Below, piece by piece: positions 19,212 through 27,861 of a stretch of DNA of 63,448 nucleotides. Positions within the stretch are counted from its first letter, which is position 1, and each line of letters opens with the position of its first letter. Below the pieces are notes generated by a model. It ran no database searches. It was not told the origin of the DNA and worked only from the letters and a program-made list of their open reading frames with translations. Source of the stretch: Lamprocystis purpurea DSM 4197 (lineage in GTDB: Bacteria; Pseudomonadota; Gammaproteobacteria; Chromatiales; Chromatiaceae); assembly GCF_000379525.1 (NCBI RefSeq), contig NZ_KB902511.1, positions 138 through 63,585 of the forward strand, in the 5' to 3' direction. The translations under genes were made by a program, and so were the position numbers.

Positions 19212-19787
19212 TCAGGCCAGACCCCGATCCCGGCGCCAGGTCTGGATCGCCTCGCGGTCACTGGCCTGATCGGCGGCATAGCGTCGATCGAGTTCCGCGC
19301 GCCGCTCGCCGGGTGCATCGCGCAGCAGCGTGGCGACACTCATGACTGGTCCGTTTCCCGGCACCGCGCCCTCGGTGACCGCGGCGACGTAGACACTGCG
19401 GTCGCCGATATCGAGCGTCTCCTCCACCCGGCAGTCGAGCCAGGCGACACAGTCGGCATAGAGCGGGTTGCCGTCCGGCGTCGTCTCCGGCGGCAAGTCG
19501 GCGAATTTATCCTGCTGATGGCCGCTCTGGAGTCCGAAACGCCAAACCGCATCCAGACCGCCGAGCGGCAACAGGTGCAGGGCGAAACGCCCGCTGCCCG
19601 CGATCAGCCCCCAGGTGTGATGGTGGCGGGCGATGGCGATCAGCATCCGCGGCTGCGCGGCGACGATCGACGCACGGACCGCCGACGTGGCGATCAGGCC
19701 GCCGCGGCGTCCGCCGTGGGCGGCGGTCACCAGCCACACGGGTGGATCATAGAGGTGAAAGACGGCGGCAATCGCGTCCTGGTTCAT
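19212..19787 (-). CDS. Flavin reductase-like FMN-binding split-barrel protein
   Basis: A 191-aa protein with the flavin reductase-like fold: VWLVTAAHGGRRGGLIATSAVRASI at the N-terminus (given here only as the region of residues 17-41), PRMLIAIARHHHTWGLI, and a later LDCRVEETLDIGDRSVYVA. Members bind FMN and often supply reduced flavin to a partner. It is the last gene of a three-gene run, 14 nt after the exported 189-aa protein. No monooxygenase partner is adjacent. The 236 nt beyond its stop hold the promoter region of the HPr-rel-A cluster and nothing else recognised. Confidence 0.7.
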   Translation of the reverse strand: MNQDAIAAVFHLYDPPVWLVTAAHGGRRGGLIATSAVRASIVAAQPRMLIAIARHHHTWGLIAGSGRFALHLLPLGGLDAVWRFGLQSGHQQDKFADLPPETTPDGNPLYADCVAWLDCRVEETLDIGDRSVYVAAVTEGAVPGNGPVMSVATLLRDAPGERRAELDRRYAADQASDREAIQTWRRDRGLA

Positions 19788-19801
19788 GGTTTTTCGATCA
19801 G

Positions 19802-20371
19802 TCAGGGCTGGCGTGCGGCAGGGTTTGATGATGATTGCGGCGCCGGGGCCAGCCGCGGGTCGGCGGCTAAGGATTCGGGGGTGATCTCAAGATATCCGTC
19901 TCCGGCATCCTCCAGATACATGGAGCCGAACAACGCGTTGCCGGCGTGATCGTCGCGATCGACCGGGAGTGTGTCGGGGCGGGCGGGCGCCGGGTCATGG
20001 TCTTGCTCCGACGGCCAGGCGCCGGCGTCCGGCGCGCTGCCCTCCATGCGCGCTGGTGCGCCGTGTGGATCGCGGGGTTGGTCCGCCGGGAGGGCCTCCG
20101 GTGGTCTGCCATCCTCGATCCGGTTGCCGATGGCGTCCGCATAAACTCCGTCCCCCAGCGGGTGGTAGCTGGCGCCGTAAGGATCCATGAAGCTGCCGTC
20201 CGGTTGCGGATAATAGTAGTTGCCGCCGCGATCGACCAGACTGCCGTCGCCATAGCCGGAATCCCGCAGCGTCGTTGCCCCGGTGCTCGCCCAGACCAGC
20301 AACAGCGCACAACCCAGGCCGCCGACGGTCAGTCGTCGAGGATGGGTGGATCGTCCGCGCCTGGGCCTCAT
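19802..20371 (-). CDS. Exported hypothetical protein
   Basis: A 189-aa protein with a basic N-terminus and a hydrophobic segment (GGLGCALLLVWASTGA), probably a signal peptide or anchor. Residues 35-80 are repetitive in Tyr/Gly/Asp (YGDGSLVDRGGNYYYPQPDGS and a similar block), the middle is Pro/Asp-rich and probably disordered, and the end contains LFGSMYLEDAGDGYLEITPE. No family recognised. Its start overlaps the stop of the 617-aa gene (ATGA), so the two are translated together. Confidence 0.65.
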   Translation of the reverse strand: MRPRRGRSTHPRRLTVGGLGCALLLVWASTGATTLRDSGYGDGSLVDRGGNYYYPQPDGSFMDPYGASYHPLGDGVYADAIGNRIEDGRPPEALPADQPRDPHGAPARMEGSAPDAGAWPSEQDHDPAPARPDTLPVDRDDHAGNALFGSMYLEDAGDGYLEITPESLAADPRLAPAPQSSSNPAARQP

Positions 20372-22221
20372 CCCGGTGCCTCTGCCGGCGGCGCCGACTG
20401 GTCTGCGGGTGCGGCAACCGCATCGGTACCGGCGGCATTGCCGGCCGGCGGCGTCGGGTAGGCGGGGCGAACGCCCTGGTCCAGTCGTGCTTTGAGCCGA
20501 AACAGACAGTACCCCTCACCCAGATCCCGTAGTTCGCCCAATTCAAGGCCGATATCCTTGCCGCCACTGACCAGCAATACCGTGGAATCTTCCCAAAACT
20601 GCGCCTGGTCGGGGAGCAGCAGACCCCAGCCCGCGGCGTCCCCGTAGGTCAAGAGGACCCGGATGGGGGCGGCGGTGGGGGTGGTAACGCTCGGTGCCAT
20701 GGTTCCTTCGAACGGACGGATAGCGCCCGGACGGGCGTACTCGGCGATGATGGCCACGTCCACCTGAACCATGCCCGTGTCCGGCCGCTGGATGCGTGTG
20801 ACTTTGCCCAGGCGGGGGCGGCGGATGCCGGCCTCGCCGACCCCGTAGGCGAGGAAGGAGCCGATCGTCAGGCGATGCGTGAAACGGGTTTCCTGCGTGT
20901 GGAGACGCAGGTAATCGGGCGCCTCCTGGAGGATATACCAGAGGCTGGCCGCGGTCGCCGTGTGGTCTTCGCCGATGGCGGCAGAGCGTTGCGCGAACAT
21001 GTCGGAGAGTTCACGGGTGGCGGCGACCCGCCCGGTCGTTTCAAAGATCGCCAGGAGGTGGTCATAGACATCGGGAAAGCTCGCATGGATGCGCAGGTCC
21101 CGCTCCGCGGGGCGGCTGCCGGGCGCGGTCCAGGCGAGTGGACTACGCTCGGCGATGCCCATCAGCAGATAGCCCGCGGCCAACAACTGCGACGGATGCA
21201 GGGGCGCGAAGCGACGGGGCAGGCCCTGCGGGTTGCGGGTGGCGCGGGCCCGGCGCAACTGGTCGAAATCGGCTTTGGCCTGCAGCGCAAGGTTCGCGTA
21301 ATCGATCAGGATGGCCGGTCCCAGGTTTTCCGGCACCGGCTCCCGCGCCGGCTCCCGGTCCGCATAACAACCGGTCAGCATCTGGAACTCACCGCAGGCG
21401 GAGCCATCGGACGGGAGGAGTCGTACGCCGTCCCGAACGAGACGGCAATAGTCCAGGGCGAACGGAAACAGTGCCTCCGGCCAGGTCAGACAGCCGATGA
21501 TCTCCGGGACCTGAAGTGCGGCGTAAAGGTCCTGGATGCTGCGCGCCTGGCGTCCGGCGAGCGCGCCAACCAGCGCGCCCACCGTGTCCTGGGGGATTTC
21601 GACCAGTTCGTAATCGAGCATCACCCGATAGACTGTATTGGCGGTGCGCCACAGGTCACCGTCCAGGCGTTGGTAGCGCAGGGCGTTCACGTGCTGGATC
21701 ATCCCGATCACCTCGAGCAGGCGATGCGCGCACTGATGGACGCGGCGCCGCGCCCGCACGTACCAGAAGCGGCCTTTGCCGTAATCGGTTTGGAAGACCA
21801 GTTGGTAGGCCGTGAGCAGAACGTTCAAGGCCGCGGCAATCGCGGTCAGGGCTTCCTGATGTCCGGACTCTTCGGGTACGCCGCCGCGGCGCGCGAGTTG
21901 TTCGGTGACCAGCCCGCGGCCGGTTCTGGCGACTGCCGCCAGTCCGATCTCCGCCAGTTGGAAGCGGGTATCAATTGCGACCCGACTGCGATTGACCAGC
22001 CGGGCATGTTCCGTAATCGTTGCCAGGAGCGCCCAGGGATTCTCACGCTCGGTGGCGTAGAGCGTTCTGACACGTTGTGGGTCCACGTCTGGACGATGAC
22101 GTGATCCTCGGGGCAGCAGGCAATCGAAGCGCAAATCCAGGGTGCGCGCGGGCAAGCCGGTCCCCAGAAACCGTGTCCAGGGGCTTTGTCCTTCCGGACG
22201 GAGTGCGTCGTCGAGATTCAT
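20368..22221 (-). CDS. Conserved hypothetical protein, 617 aa
   Basis: I do not recognise this protein. The first ~430 residues look wholly alpha-helical and soluble (no membrane segment), with YGKGRFWYVRARRRVHQ near 160 and DNA-binding-free, charge-rich helices. The last ~150 residues turn beta-rich (RLTIGSFLAYGVGE, RLGKVTRIQRP, GLELGELRDLGEGYCLF) and could be a PilZ-like or other small barrel, though the RxxxR/DxSxxG c-di-GMP motif is not evident. It heads a three-gene operon with an exported protein and a flavin reductase-like protein. A proline/alanine-rich tail ends the chain. Confidence 0.7.
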   Translation of the reverse strand: MNLDDALRPEGQSPWTRFLGTGLPARTLDLRFDCLLPRGSRHRPDVDPQRVRTLYATERENPWALLATITEHARLVNRSRVAIDTRFQLAEIGLAAVARTGRGLVTEQLARRGGVPEESGHQEALTAIAAALNVLLTAYQLVFQTDYGKGRFWYVRARRRVHQCAHRLLEVIGMIQHVNALRYQRLDGDLWRTANTVYRVMLDYELVEIPQDTVGALVGALAGRQARSIQDLYAALQVPEIIGCLTWPEALFPFALDYCRLVRDGVRLLPSDGSACGEFQMLTGCYADREPAREPVPENLGPAILIDYANLALQAKADFDQLRRARATRNPQGLPRRFAPLHPSQLLAAGYLLMGIAERSPLAWTAPGSRPAERDLRIHASFPDVYDHLLAIFETTGRVAATRELSDMFAQRSAAIGEDHTATAASLWYILQEAPDYLRLHTQETRFTHRLTIGSFLAYGVGEAGIRRPRLGKVTRIQRPDTGMVQVDVAIIAEYARPGAIRPFEGTMAPSVTTPTAAPIRVLLTYGDAAGWGLLLPDQAQFWEDSTVLLVSGGKDIGLELGELRDLGEGYCLFRLKARLDQGVRPAYPTPPAGNAAGTDAVAAPADQSAPPAEAPG

Positions 22222-22229
22222 AGGCTGGA

Positions 22230-22946
22230 TTATGCGCGTCCGGTGGCTTCCCGATAAGCGGCGGAACGCCGGTCGCCGCCGCGTGGACGAGGTGACGCGC
22301 GGCGGTCCGCCTGTTTCTCGATGTGGGTGCAGAATTCGGGATCACCCAGTACCCAGGCTTTGTTGGTGGCGTCGCGGATGCGATTCAACAGGGCCTCATC
22401 CGGCGGCTTTCCGAAGCCTTTCAGATAGGCCGTCTGGCGGGTCTTCGGGCTGCGGCCTTGTCGCTCGAAAGCGGCATGGGGGGTGATCAGGCGGTCCTCC
22501 GCACCGGTCGCGTTGGCCGCGAAGCTCGACCAGGCGTAATCGGCCGGGGCCGCGACCAGCCCGGCACGAACCGGGTTGGATTCCACGTACTGACTGATCG
22601 GCACCAGGAAGGCGGCGGGGTCGAAAAGGGTCGCGCGGTAGCGGCCTTCCCACAGGGTGCCGGTGCGGTCGTAGCAATTGTTGAAGTACTGGACATAGTA
22701 GCGTCCGACGTACTGCATCAGCTTACCAATGCCGTCCTGGCTGAAGGGTGTCAACACCAGATGGAAATGATTCGGCATCAGAACGTAGGCATGAATTTTG
22801 CAATCGAATTTCTCGGCGGCCGAACCGATTTTTTCCCACAAAAACCAGTAATCTTCTTCCTTGAAGAGAATTTGCTGACGATTGTTGCCGCGCTGGATCA
22901 CATGCTGCGGAACACCTGGCAAAACAAAGCGGGGTAGGCGTGCCAT
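22230..22946 (-). CDS. REP-associated tyrosine transposase (Y1/HUH family)
   Basis: A 238-aa RAYT/IS200-like single-strand transposase. It starts RLPRFVLPGVPQHVIQRGNNRQ, has the HUH motif in LMPNHFHLVL, and the conserved LWEGRYRATLFDP and YVESNPVRAGLV blocks. The C-terminal ~50 residues are basic and divergent. The start at 22946 was chosen because the conserved N-terminus begins there. RAYTs are thought to mobilise or maintain REP palindromes; no obvious REP pair flanks this copy directly, so it may act in trans on one of the other palindrome families of the window. Confidence 0.85.
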   Translation of the reverse strand: MARLPRFVLPGVPQHVIQRGNNRQQILFKEEDYWFLWEKIGSAAEKFDCKIHAYVLMPNHFHLVLTPFSQDGIGKLMQYVGRYYVQYFNNCYDRTGTLWEGRYRATLFDPAAFLVPISQYVESNPVRAGLVAAPADYAWSSFAANATGAEDRLITPHAAFERQGRSPKTRQTAYLKGFGKPPDEALLNRIRDATNKAWVLGDPEFCTHIEKQADRRASPRPRGGDRRSAAYREATGRA

Positions 22947-23095
22947 GAGTGGGGTCGGATACGGTTGATTGGCATGATGTGAAGTATAGACGACCCCAGG
23001 CCCGGTCAATTCCGTCATCGTCATCGCCGCCGGTCGTGGCGCCAACCCCGCATCTGCCCGTATACTCGCAGGTTCGATCAACCGGAGTAAAGATC

Positions 23096-24191
23096 TTGGA
23101 CATCAATCCTATTGCCAACACGATCAATGACCTGAAGGGGCGCGTCGCGTCCCTTAGGGGGTATCTTTGACTACGAGGAGCGCAAAGAGCGGCTGACGGA
23201 GGTCCTGCGCGAGCTCGAAGATCCCACGGTCTGGAACGATCCGGAGCGGGCCCAGACCCTGGGTCGGGAGCGCGCGGCCCTGGAAACCGTGGTGCTGACC
23301 GTCGATGAGATGACGGCCGCGCTCATCGACGCCGACGACCTGCTGGCCCTGGTCGCCGAGGAAGAGGATGAGGTGACCGCGGCGGATCTGATCCGCGACC
23401 TGGAGCGGTGCGAGCAACGCGTCGGCGGACTGGAGTTCCGCCGGATGTTCGCCGGGCCGATGGACGACAAGAACGCCTTCGTCGACATCCAGGCCGGTTC
23501 CGGCGGGACCGAGGCCCAGGATTGGGCCGAGATGCTGCTGCGCATGTATCTGCGCTGGGGTGAGCGGCGCGGTTTCAAGACCGAACTGCTGGAGGTCTCC
23601 GAGGGCGAGGTGGCCGGCATCAAGTCCGCCACCATCCATTTCGAGGGGGACTATGTCTTCGGCTGGCTGCGGACCGAAATCGGCGTCCACCGGTTGGTGC
23701 GCAAGTCGCCCTTCGACTCCGGCAACCGCCGTCATACCTCCTTTGCGTCCGTGTTCGTCTCCCCGGAGATCGACGATACCGTGGAGGTCGAGATCAACCC
23801 GGCGGATTTGCGCATCGACGTCTACCGGGCGAGCGGCGCCGGCGGCCAGCATGTGAACCGCACCGAATCCGCCGTGCGCATCACCCATAATCCCACCGGG
23901 ATCGTGGTCCAATGCCAAAACGAGCGCTCGCAGCACAAGAACAAGGATCAGGCCATGAAGCAGCTCAAGGCCAAGCTCTACGAGTTCGAGATGCAGAAGC
24001 GCCGGGCCGCCCAGCAGGTGGTGGAGGACAGTAAGTCCGATATCGGCTGGGGCAGCCAGATCCGCTCCTATGTGCTGGATCAATCGCGCATCAAAGATCT
24101 GCGCACCGGTGTCGAGATTGCCAACACCCAGTCGGTGCTCGACGGCAATCTTGACCCCTTCATCGAGGCGAGCTTGAAGAGCGGCCTGTAA
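23096..24191 (+). CDS. prfB: Peptide chain release factor 2, with programmed +1 frameshift
   Basis: RF2 recognises UGA and UAA stop codons. The zero frame runs from a TTG at 23096 (SD-like GGAG 8 nt upstream; [17 protein letters not shown]) to CTT-TGA at 23165-23170, where ribosomes must shift +1 past one T to continue from GAC at 23169. The product is 364 aa, as in E. coli. Seen: the tripeptide region ([11 protein letters not shown] after [12 protein letters not shown]) and the GGQ loop in [17 protein letters not shown]-type context. It is followed 14 nt later by lysS, the classical prfB-lysS order. Confidence 0.95.
23151..23171 (+). promoter_or_regulatory. prfB programmed +1 frameshift site
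   Basis: An SD-like AGGGGG at 23156-23161 lies just upstream of the slippery CTT (23165-23167) and an in-frame TGA (23168-23170) followed by C. This is the canonical autoregulatory site: low RF2 slows termination at TGA and promotes the shift that makes more RF2. Confidence 0.95.
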
Positions 24192-24205
24192 CTTTCCGGA
24201 GAACC

Positions 24206-25759
24206 ATGGAGATGTCTGTGGAGATGTCTGAATCGATCCAGGGCGAGTCGAGCGGCGCGCCCGCGTCAGAGGAGCGTCGGGACGATAATAAGCTGATCGC
24301 CCAGCGGCGCGAGAAGCTGGCGCAGTTGCGCATCCAGGGCAACGCCTTTCCCAACGATTTCCGGCGTGACGCGCTCGCCGGTGACCTGCTCGCCGACTAT
24401 GGCGACTGGGCGGTCGAGGCGCTGGAGGCGGCTCCGGTCAGGGTCATCATCGCCGGCCGCCTGATGAGCCGCCGGATCATGGGCAAGGCGAGCTTTTCCC
24501 ACGTGCAGGATATGTCGGGCCGCATCCAGATCTTCGTCCAGCGCGAGCTCCTGGGTGAGGACGTCTATGCCGTCTACAAGCGCGAACTGGATATCGGCGA
24601 CATCGTCGGCGTCGAGGGGACTCTGTTCAAGACCAAGACCGGCGAACTGTCGGTGCGCTGTCAATCGCTGCGGCTGCTGACCAAGGCGCTGCGGCCGTTG
24701 CCCGAGAAGTGGCATGGTCTGGCCGACCAGGAGACCCGCTATCGTCAGCGTTACGTGGATCTGATCGTCAACGAATCGAGTCGCGCCGCTTTCCGCACCC
24801 GCATCGCCATCATCCAGTACATCCGCGATTATCTGAACTCCAGAGCCTTCCTGGAGGTGGAAACGCCGATGATGCACGTGATCCCGGGGGGGGCGGTCGC
24901 ACGTCCCTTCGTGACCCATCACAATGCGCTCGATATGACGCTGTACCTGCGGATCGCCCCGGAGCTCTATCTCAAGCGGCTGGTGGTCGGCGGGTTCGAG
25001 CGCGTCTATGAAATCAACCGCAATTTCCGCAACGAGGGCCTGTCCACCCGCCACAATCCCGAGTTCACCATGCTGGAGTTCTATCAGGCTTACGCGGACT
25101 ACCGCGACCTGATGGACCTGACCGAGGACCTGTTGCGGGGCATGGCCGAGGCGGTGCTGGGCACCCCGGTGTTCGACTATCAGGGCACCCGGTTCGACTT
25201 TGGTCTGCCGTTCGAGCGTCTGAGCGTGCGCGACGCCGTGTTGCGCTTCAATCCGGGGTTCACGCCGGCCGATATCGACGACCTGGATGCCGCGCGGCGC
25301 AGCGCGGCGACCCTGGGCATTCACGCCAAAGACGACTGGGGGCTGGGCCGCATCCACATCGAGATCTTCGAACAGACCGGCGAACACCAGCTCATCCAAC
25401 CCACCTTCATCACCGAGTACCCCACCGAGGTCTCGCCGCTGGCCCGCAGCAATGATCAAAACCCGCTGGTCACCGACCGTTTCGAGTTCTTCATCGGCGG
25501 GCGCGAGATCGCCAACGGCTTCTCGGAGCTGAACGACCCCGAGGATCAGGCCGAGCGCTTCCGCCATCAGGTCGCGCAGAAGGATGCCGGGGATGAGGAG
25601 GCCATGTTCTTCGACGCCGACTACATCCGCGCCCTGGAATTCGGCCTGCCGCCCACCGCGGGCGAGGGCATCGGCATCGACCGTCTGGTGATGCTGTTCA
25701 CCGACTCACCCTCGATCCGCGATGTGCTGCTGTTTCCGCACATGCGGCCGGAGGACTGA
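24206..25759 (+). CDS. lysS: Lysyl-tRNA synthetase, class II
   Basis: A 517-aa class IIb synthetase. An N-terminal OB-fold anticodon-binding domain (about 75-180; [19 protein letters not shown]) precedes the catalytic core with motif 1 around [17 protein letters not shown], motif 2 [18 protein letters not shown] and motif 3 [13 protein letters not shown]. Start: ATG at 24206 with GGAG upstream; the first codons contain a short direct repeat (GAGATGTCTG twice), so an ATG 18 nt later is an alternative. Likely co-transcribed with prfB. Confidence 0.95.
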   Translation: MEMSVEMSESIQGESSGAPASEERRDDNKLIAQRREKLAQLRIQGNAFPNDFRRDALAGDLLADYGDWAVEALEAAPVRVIIAGRLMSRRIMGKASFSHVQDMSGRIQIFVQRELLGEDVYAVYKRELDIGDIVGVEGTLFKTKTGELSVRCQSLRLLTKALRPLPEKWHGLADQETRYRQRYVDLIVNESSRAAFRTRIAIIQYIRDYLNSRAFLEVETPMMHVIPGGAVARPFVTHHNALDMTLYLRIAPELYLKRLVVGGFERVYEINRNFRNEGLSTRHNPEFTMLEFYQAYADYRDLMDLTEDLLRGMAEAVLGTPVFDYQGTRFDFGLPFERLSVRDAVLRFNPGFTPADIDDLDAARRSAATLGIHAKDDWGLGRIHIEIFEQTGEHQLIQPTFITEYPTEVSPLARSNDQNPLVTDRFEFFIGGREIANGFSELNDPEDQAERFRHQVAQKDAGDEEAMFFDADYIRALEFGLPPTAGEGIGIDRLVMLFTDSPSIRDVLLFPHMRPED

Positions 25760-25809
25760 GCGCGGACCCATCTGCCGTGCGTGGTCGGGCAGGCGATCCG
25801 TGGGCATGC

Positions 25810-26053
25810 GTAGGAGCCCGCTTGCGGGCGACAGTCAGCGGGAAGGACAGGACATGGCGCCGCTCACGACGGGTGCGCGATGACCGGTAGGAGCCCGCTT
25901 GCGGGCGACCGTCAGCGGTTCTCGGGAACGGTCGCCCGCAAGCGGGCTCCTACAGCGCGAAGGACTAGGACATGGCGCCATGACCGGTAGGAGCCCGCTT
26001 GCGGGCGACCGTCAGTGGTCCTCGGGAACGGTCGCCCGCAAGCGGGCTCCTAC
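25810..26053. repeat. REP cluster upstream of the RAYT gene
   Basis: Five units of the 23-bp REP GTAGGAGCCCGCTTGCGGGC(GAC) are seen: direct at 25810-25832, 25887-25909 and 25987-26009; inverted at 25931-25953 and 26031-26053. The last four form two inverted pairs with nearly identical spacers (GTCAG-GTYCTCGGGAACG), i.e. a tandemly duplicated BIME. Even before the REPs, 25760-25809 holds no gene. Confidence 0.92.
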
Positions 26054-26510
26054 GCGTATTGGACCCCATGGATGTGATCTGCGCAAAGGCCGCTGGTCCG
26101 AAACGGGGCAGGTCTATTTGATCACGACCGTCACGCAAGGTCGGCGTCCGGTCTTCGCGGATTTCTGGTGCGCTCGCCTGTTGGTACAGGAACTTCGAGC
26201 GGCGGACGCGCTGGGCTGGGCGGTCACTTGGGCGTTTGTGGTGATGCCCGATCATTTGTATTGGCTGGTGGAACTCGGCGATGCGGATCTGTCGCGGCTG
26301 ATCCTGCGGGTGAAATCACGCTCGGCGATCGCCATCAACCGAGCGTTGGGCCACACCGGGCGGCTTTGGCAAAAGGGATTCCACGATCATGCGCTGCGCA
26401 ACGAAGAGGATCTTCGGGCTGTCGCAAGGTATGTCATCGCCAATCCGGTCCGAGCGGGATTGGTGCAATCGGTTCGGGATTATCCGCATTGGGATGCGCG
26501 ATGGATATAG
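25980..26510 (+). CDS. REP-associated tyrosine transposase with altered HUH motif
   Basis: A RAYT-type protein whose conserved part begins near 26085 (RKGRWSETGQVYLITTVTQG) and continues through FVVMPDHLYWLVEL, TGRLWQKGFHDHALR and YVIANPVRAGLV. In relatives the HUH pair reads H-x-H; here the second His is Tyr (CAT TTG TAT), so metal binding may be lost. The start is uncertain: no ATG/GTG/TTG is in frame close to the domain, and the ATG at 25980 would translate through a REP unit. Flanked on both sides by inverted REPs, the normal RAYT setting. Confidence 0.75.
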   Translation: MTGRSPLAGDRQWSSGTVARKRAPTRIGPHGCDLRKGRWSETGQVYLITTVTQGRRPVFADFWCARLLVQELRAADALGWAVTWAFVVMPDHLYWLVELGDADLSRLILRVKSRSAIAINRALGHTGRLWQKGFHDHALRNEEDLRAVARYVIANPVRAGLVQSVRDYPHWDARWI

Positions 26511-26519
26511 GCGCAGATG

Positions 26520-26639
26520 GTCGCCCGCAAGCGGGCTCCTACAGGAGCCCGCTGCACGACGGCGGGCGCGCGGTAGGAGCCCGCTTGCGGGCGACCGTCA
26601 GCGGTCATCGGGAACGGTCGCCCGCAAGCGGGCTCCTAC
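26520..26639. repeat. REP cluster downstream of the RAYT gene
   Basis: An inverted unit at 26520-26542, a truncated unit directly after it (AGGAGCCCGCT), and a facing pair at 26573-26595 and 26617-26639 with the same GTCAGCGGTCATCGGGAACG-like spacer seen upstream of the RAYT. No gene lies between 26511 and 26715. Confidence 0.92.
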
Positions 26640-26715
26640 GGGGTTGCGATTAGATCGGCAGGAGATCGGGGGTGAGACGGTCTTGCGGATCTGGCTCGCG
26701 ACACGGATGCGGTCA

Positions 26716-27747
26716 TCAAGACTCGGCTGAAAACCCATAGGGCGGTGCCGTGAGATGCAGCAGCGAACCGGTCGCGCCCAGTCTGACGTCGCCGACCTCG
26801 GCCGCCGCGATCTCCACGACCGCCAGGAGCGCATAGCGGCCCCCGCCGATTGGACGTGCATCGACCACCCGGCCGGCACCCTGTTCCGAGGTGCTTCCAG
26901 CCGAGTGGAGTTCATCGCCGGGTTGCGGCGGTGTCGGGCTCTCGACCTCCGCCAGGTACATGCGGCGCTTGAGTGTACCCAGATAGCGCATCCGCGCGAC
27001 CACCTCCTGCCCGACATAACACCCCTTGTCGAAGCTCACGCCATCGATGAGTTGCATGTTCACCATCTGCGGGACGAAGGTCTCGACCGTGGTGTTATAC
27101 ACGGTGGGAATGCCGGCTCGAATGTCGAGCAGTGCCCAGGCGTCCGTATCGCCCATCACTGAGTTGGGTGTCAGCGCATCCCACAGGGGCGCGAGCCGCT
27201 CGAACGGGCCGATCAGTTCGAAGCGCGGGACCGGGGCCGGCAGGCGCAGCACGGTGACCTCGTCGGTCACCGCCAACGCATTGTCCAACTCCGGCAGCGC
27301 AAGCCCGAGCGCCGCCAGGGCGCCGACCGCGCCGCTGCCGGTGATGCCGATGCGGATCGGGCCGTCGCTTTCGTCTTCGAGTCTGACCTTGGCGCGCATC
27401 ACGAACAGCCGCAGCCGTTTGAGTGTGTCGGCGACCCGCTCGCGCGGCAGTTGGAGCATGATCGCGTCACCCAGGCGCAGGACCCGGAATAAGGCGAGCA
27501 TCCGGCCCTTGGGGCTGCAGTGGCTGCTCAGTTGGCTGTGGGTATCCGAGACGGCCCGGACATCATTGGTCAACTGGCCTTGCAGGAAGGTCACGGCATC
27601 GTCGCCCCGCACCGCGATCAGCCCTAAGTGCGAGAGATCATAACGGGTGCAGTCCGCGTCGGCGGGCGCCCCCGGCGCCGGTTCGTGCGCGTCCGCGCCG
27701 CCGCCGGCGCCACGTGCGGTTAGAAAAGCGCGCCAATCAGGATTCAT
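26716..27747 (-). CDS. ygfZ: Folate-binding Fe-S cluster assembly protein YgfZ
   Basis: A 343-aa member of the GcvT-like YgfZ/CAF17 family, which helps maintain certain [4Fe-4S] enzymes in a folate-dependent way. The signature FDKGCYVGQEVVAR is present near residue 240, with the invariant Cys. The N-terminus has the expected LSHLGLIAVRGDDAVTFLQGQL pattern (first 20 residues of that region shown in part) followed by SSHCSPKGRMLALFRV. It is transcribed divergently from the RNase II-family gene. Confidence 0.9.
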   Translation of the reverse strand: MNPDWRAFLTARGAGGGADAHEPAPGAPADADCTRYDLSHLGLIAVRGDDAVTFLQGQLTNDVRAVSDTHSQLSSHCSPKGRMLALFRVLRLGDAIMLQLPRERVADTLKRLRLFVMRAKVRLEDESDGPIRIGITGSGAVGALAALGLALPELDNALAVTDEVTVLRLPAPVPRFELIGPFERLAPLWDALTPNSVMGDTDAWALLDIRAGIPTVYNTTVETFVPQMVNMQLIDGVSFDKGCYVGQEVVARMRYLGTLKRRMYLAEVESPTPPQPGDELHSAGSTSEQGAGRVVDARPIGGGRYALLAVVEIAAAEVGDVRLGATGSLLHLTAPPYGFSAES

Positions 27748-27861
27748 CTTCGCTACCCTCGTGCTGCGGCGCCGCCCATCGGCGCCTGTCGATCACGGCA
27801 TCGGGGGTATCATACCCAAAGCCCCAGTCCCTCACTTGCATCACGCGGAGCATTCAGCCAC

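Noticed and set aside
25810-26639. Possible CRISPR array
   Set aside because: The repeated 23-bp units are palindromic, alternate in orientation and have repeated rather than unique spacers; they are REPs flanking a RAYT. No cas gene is present.
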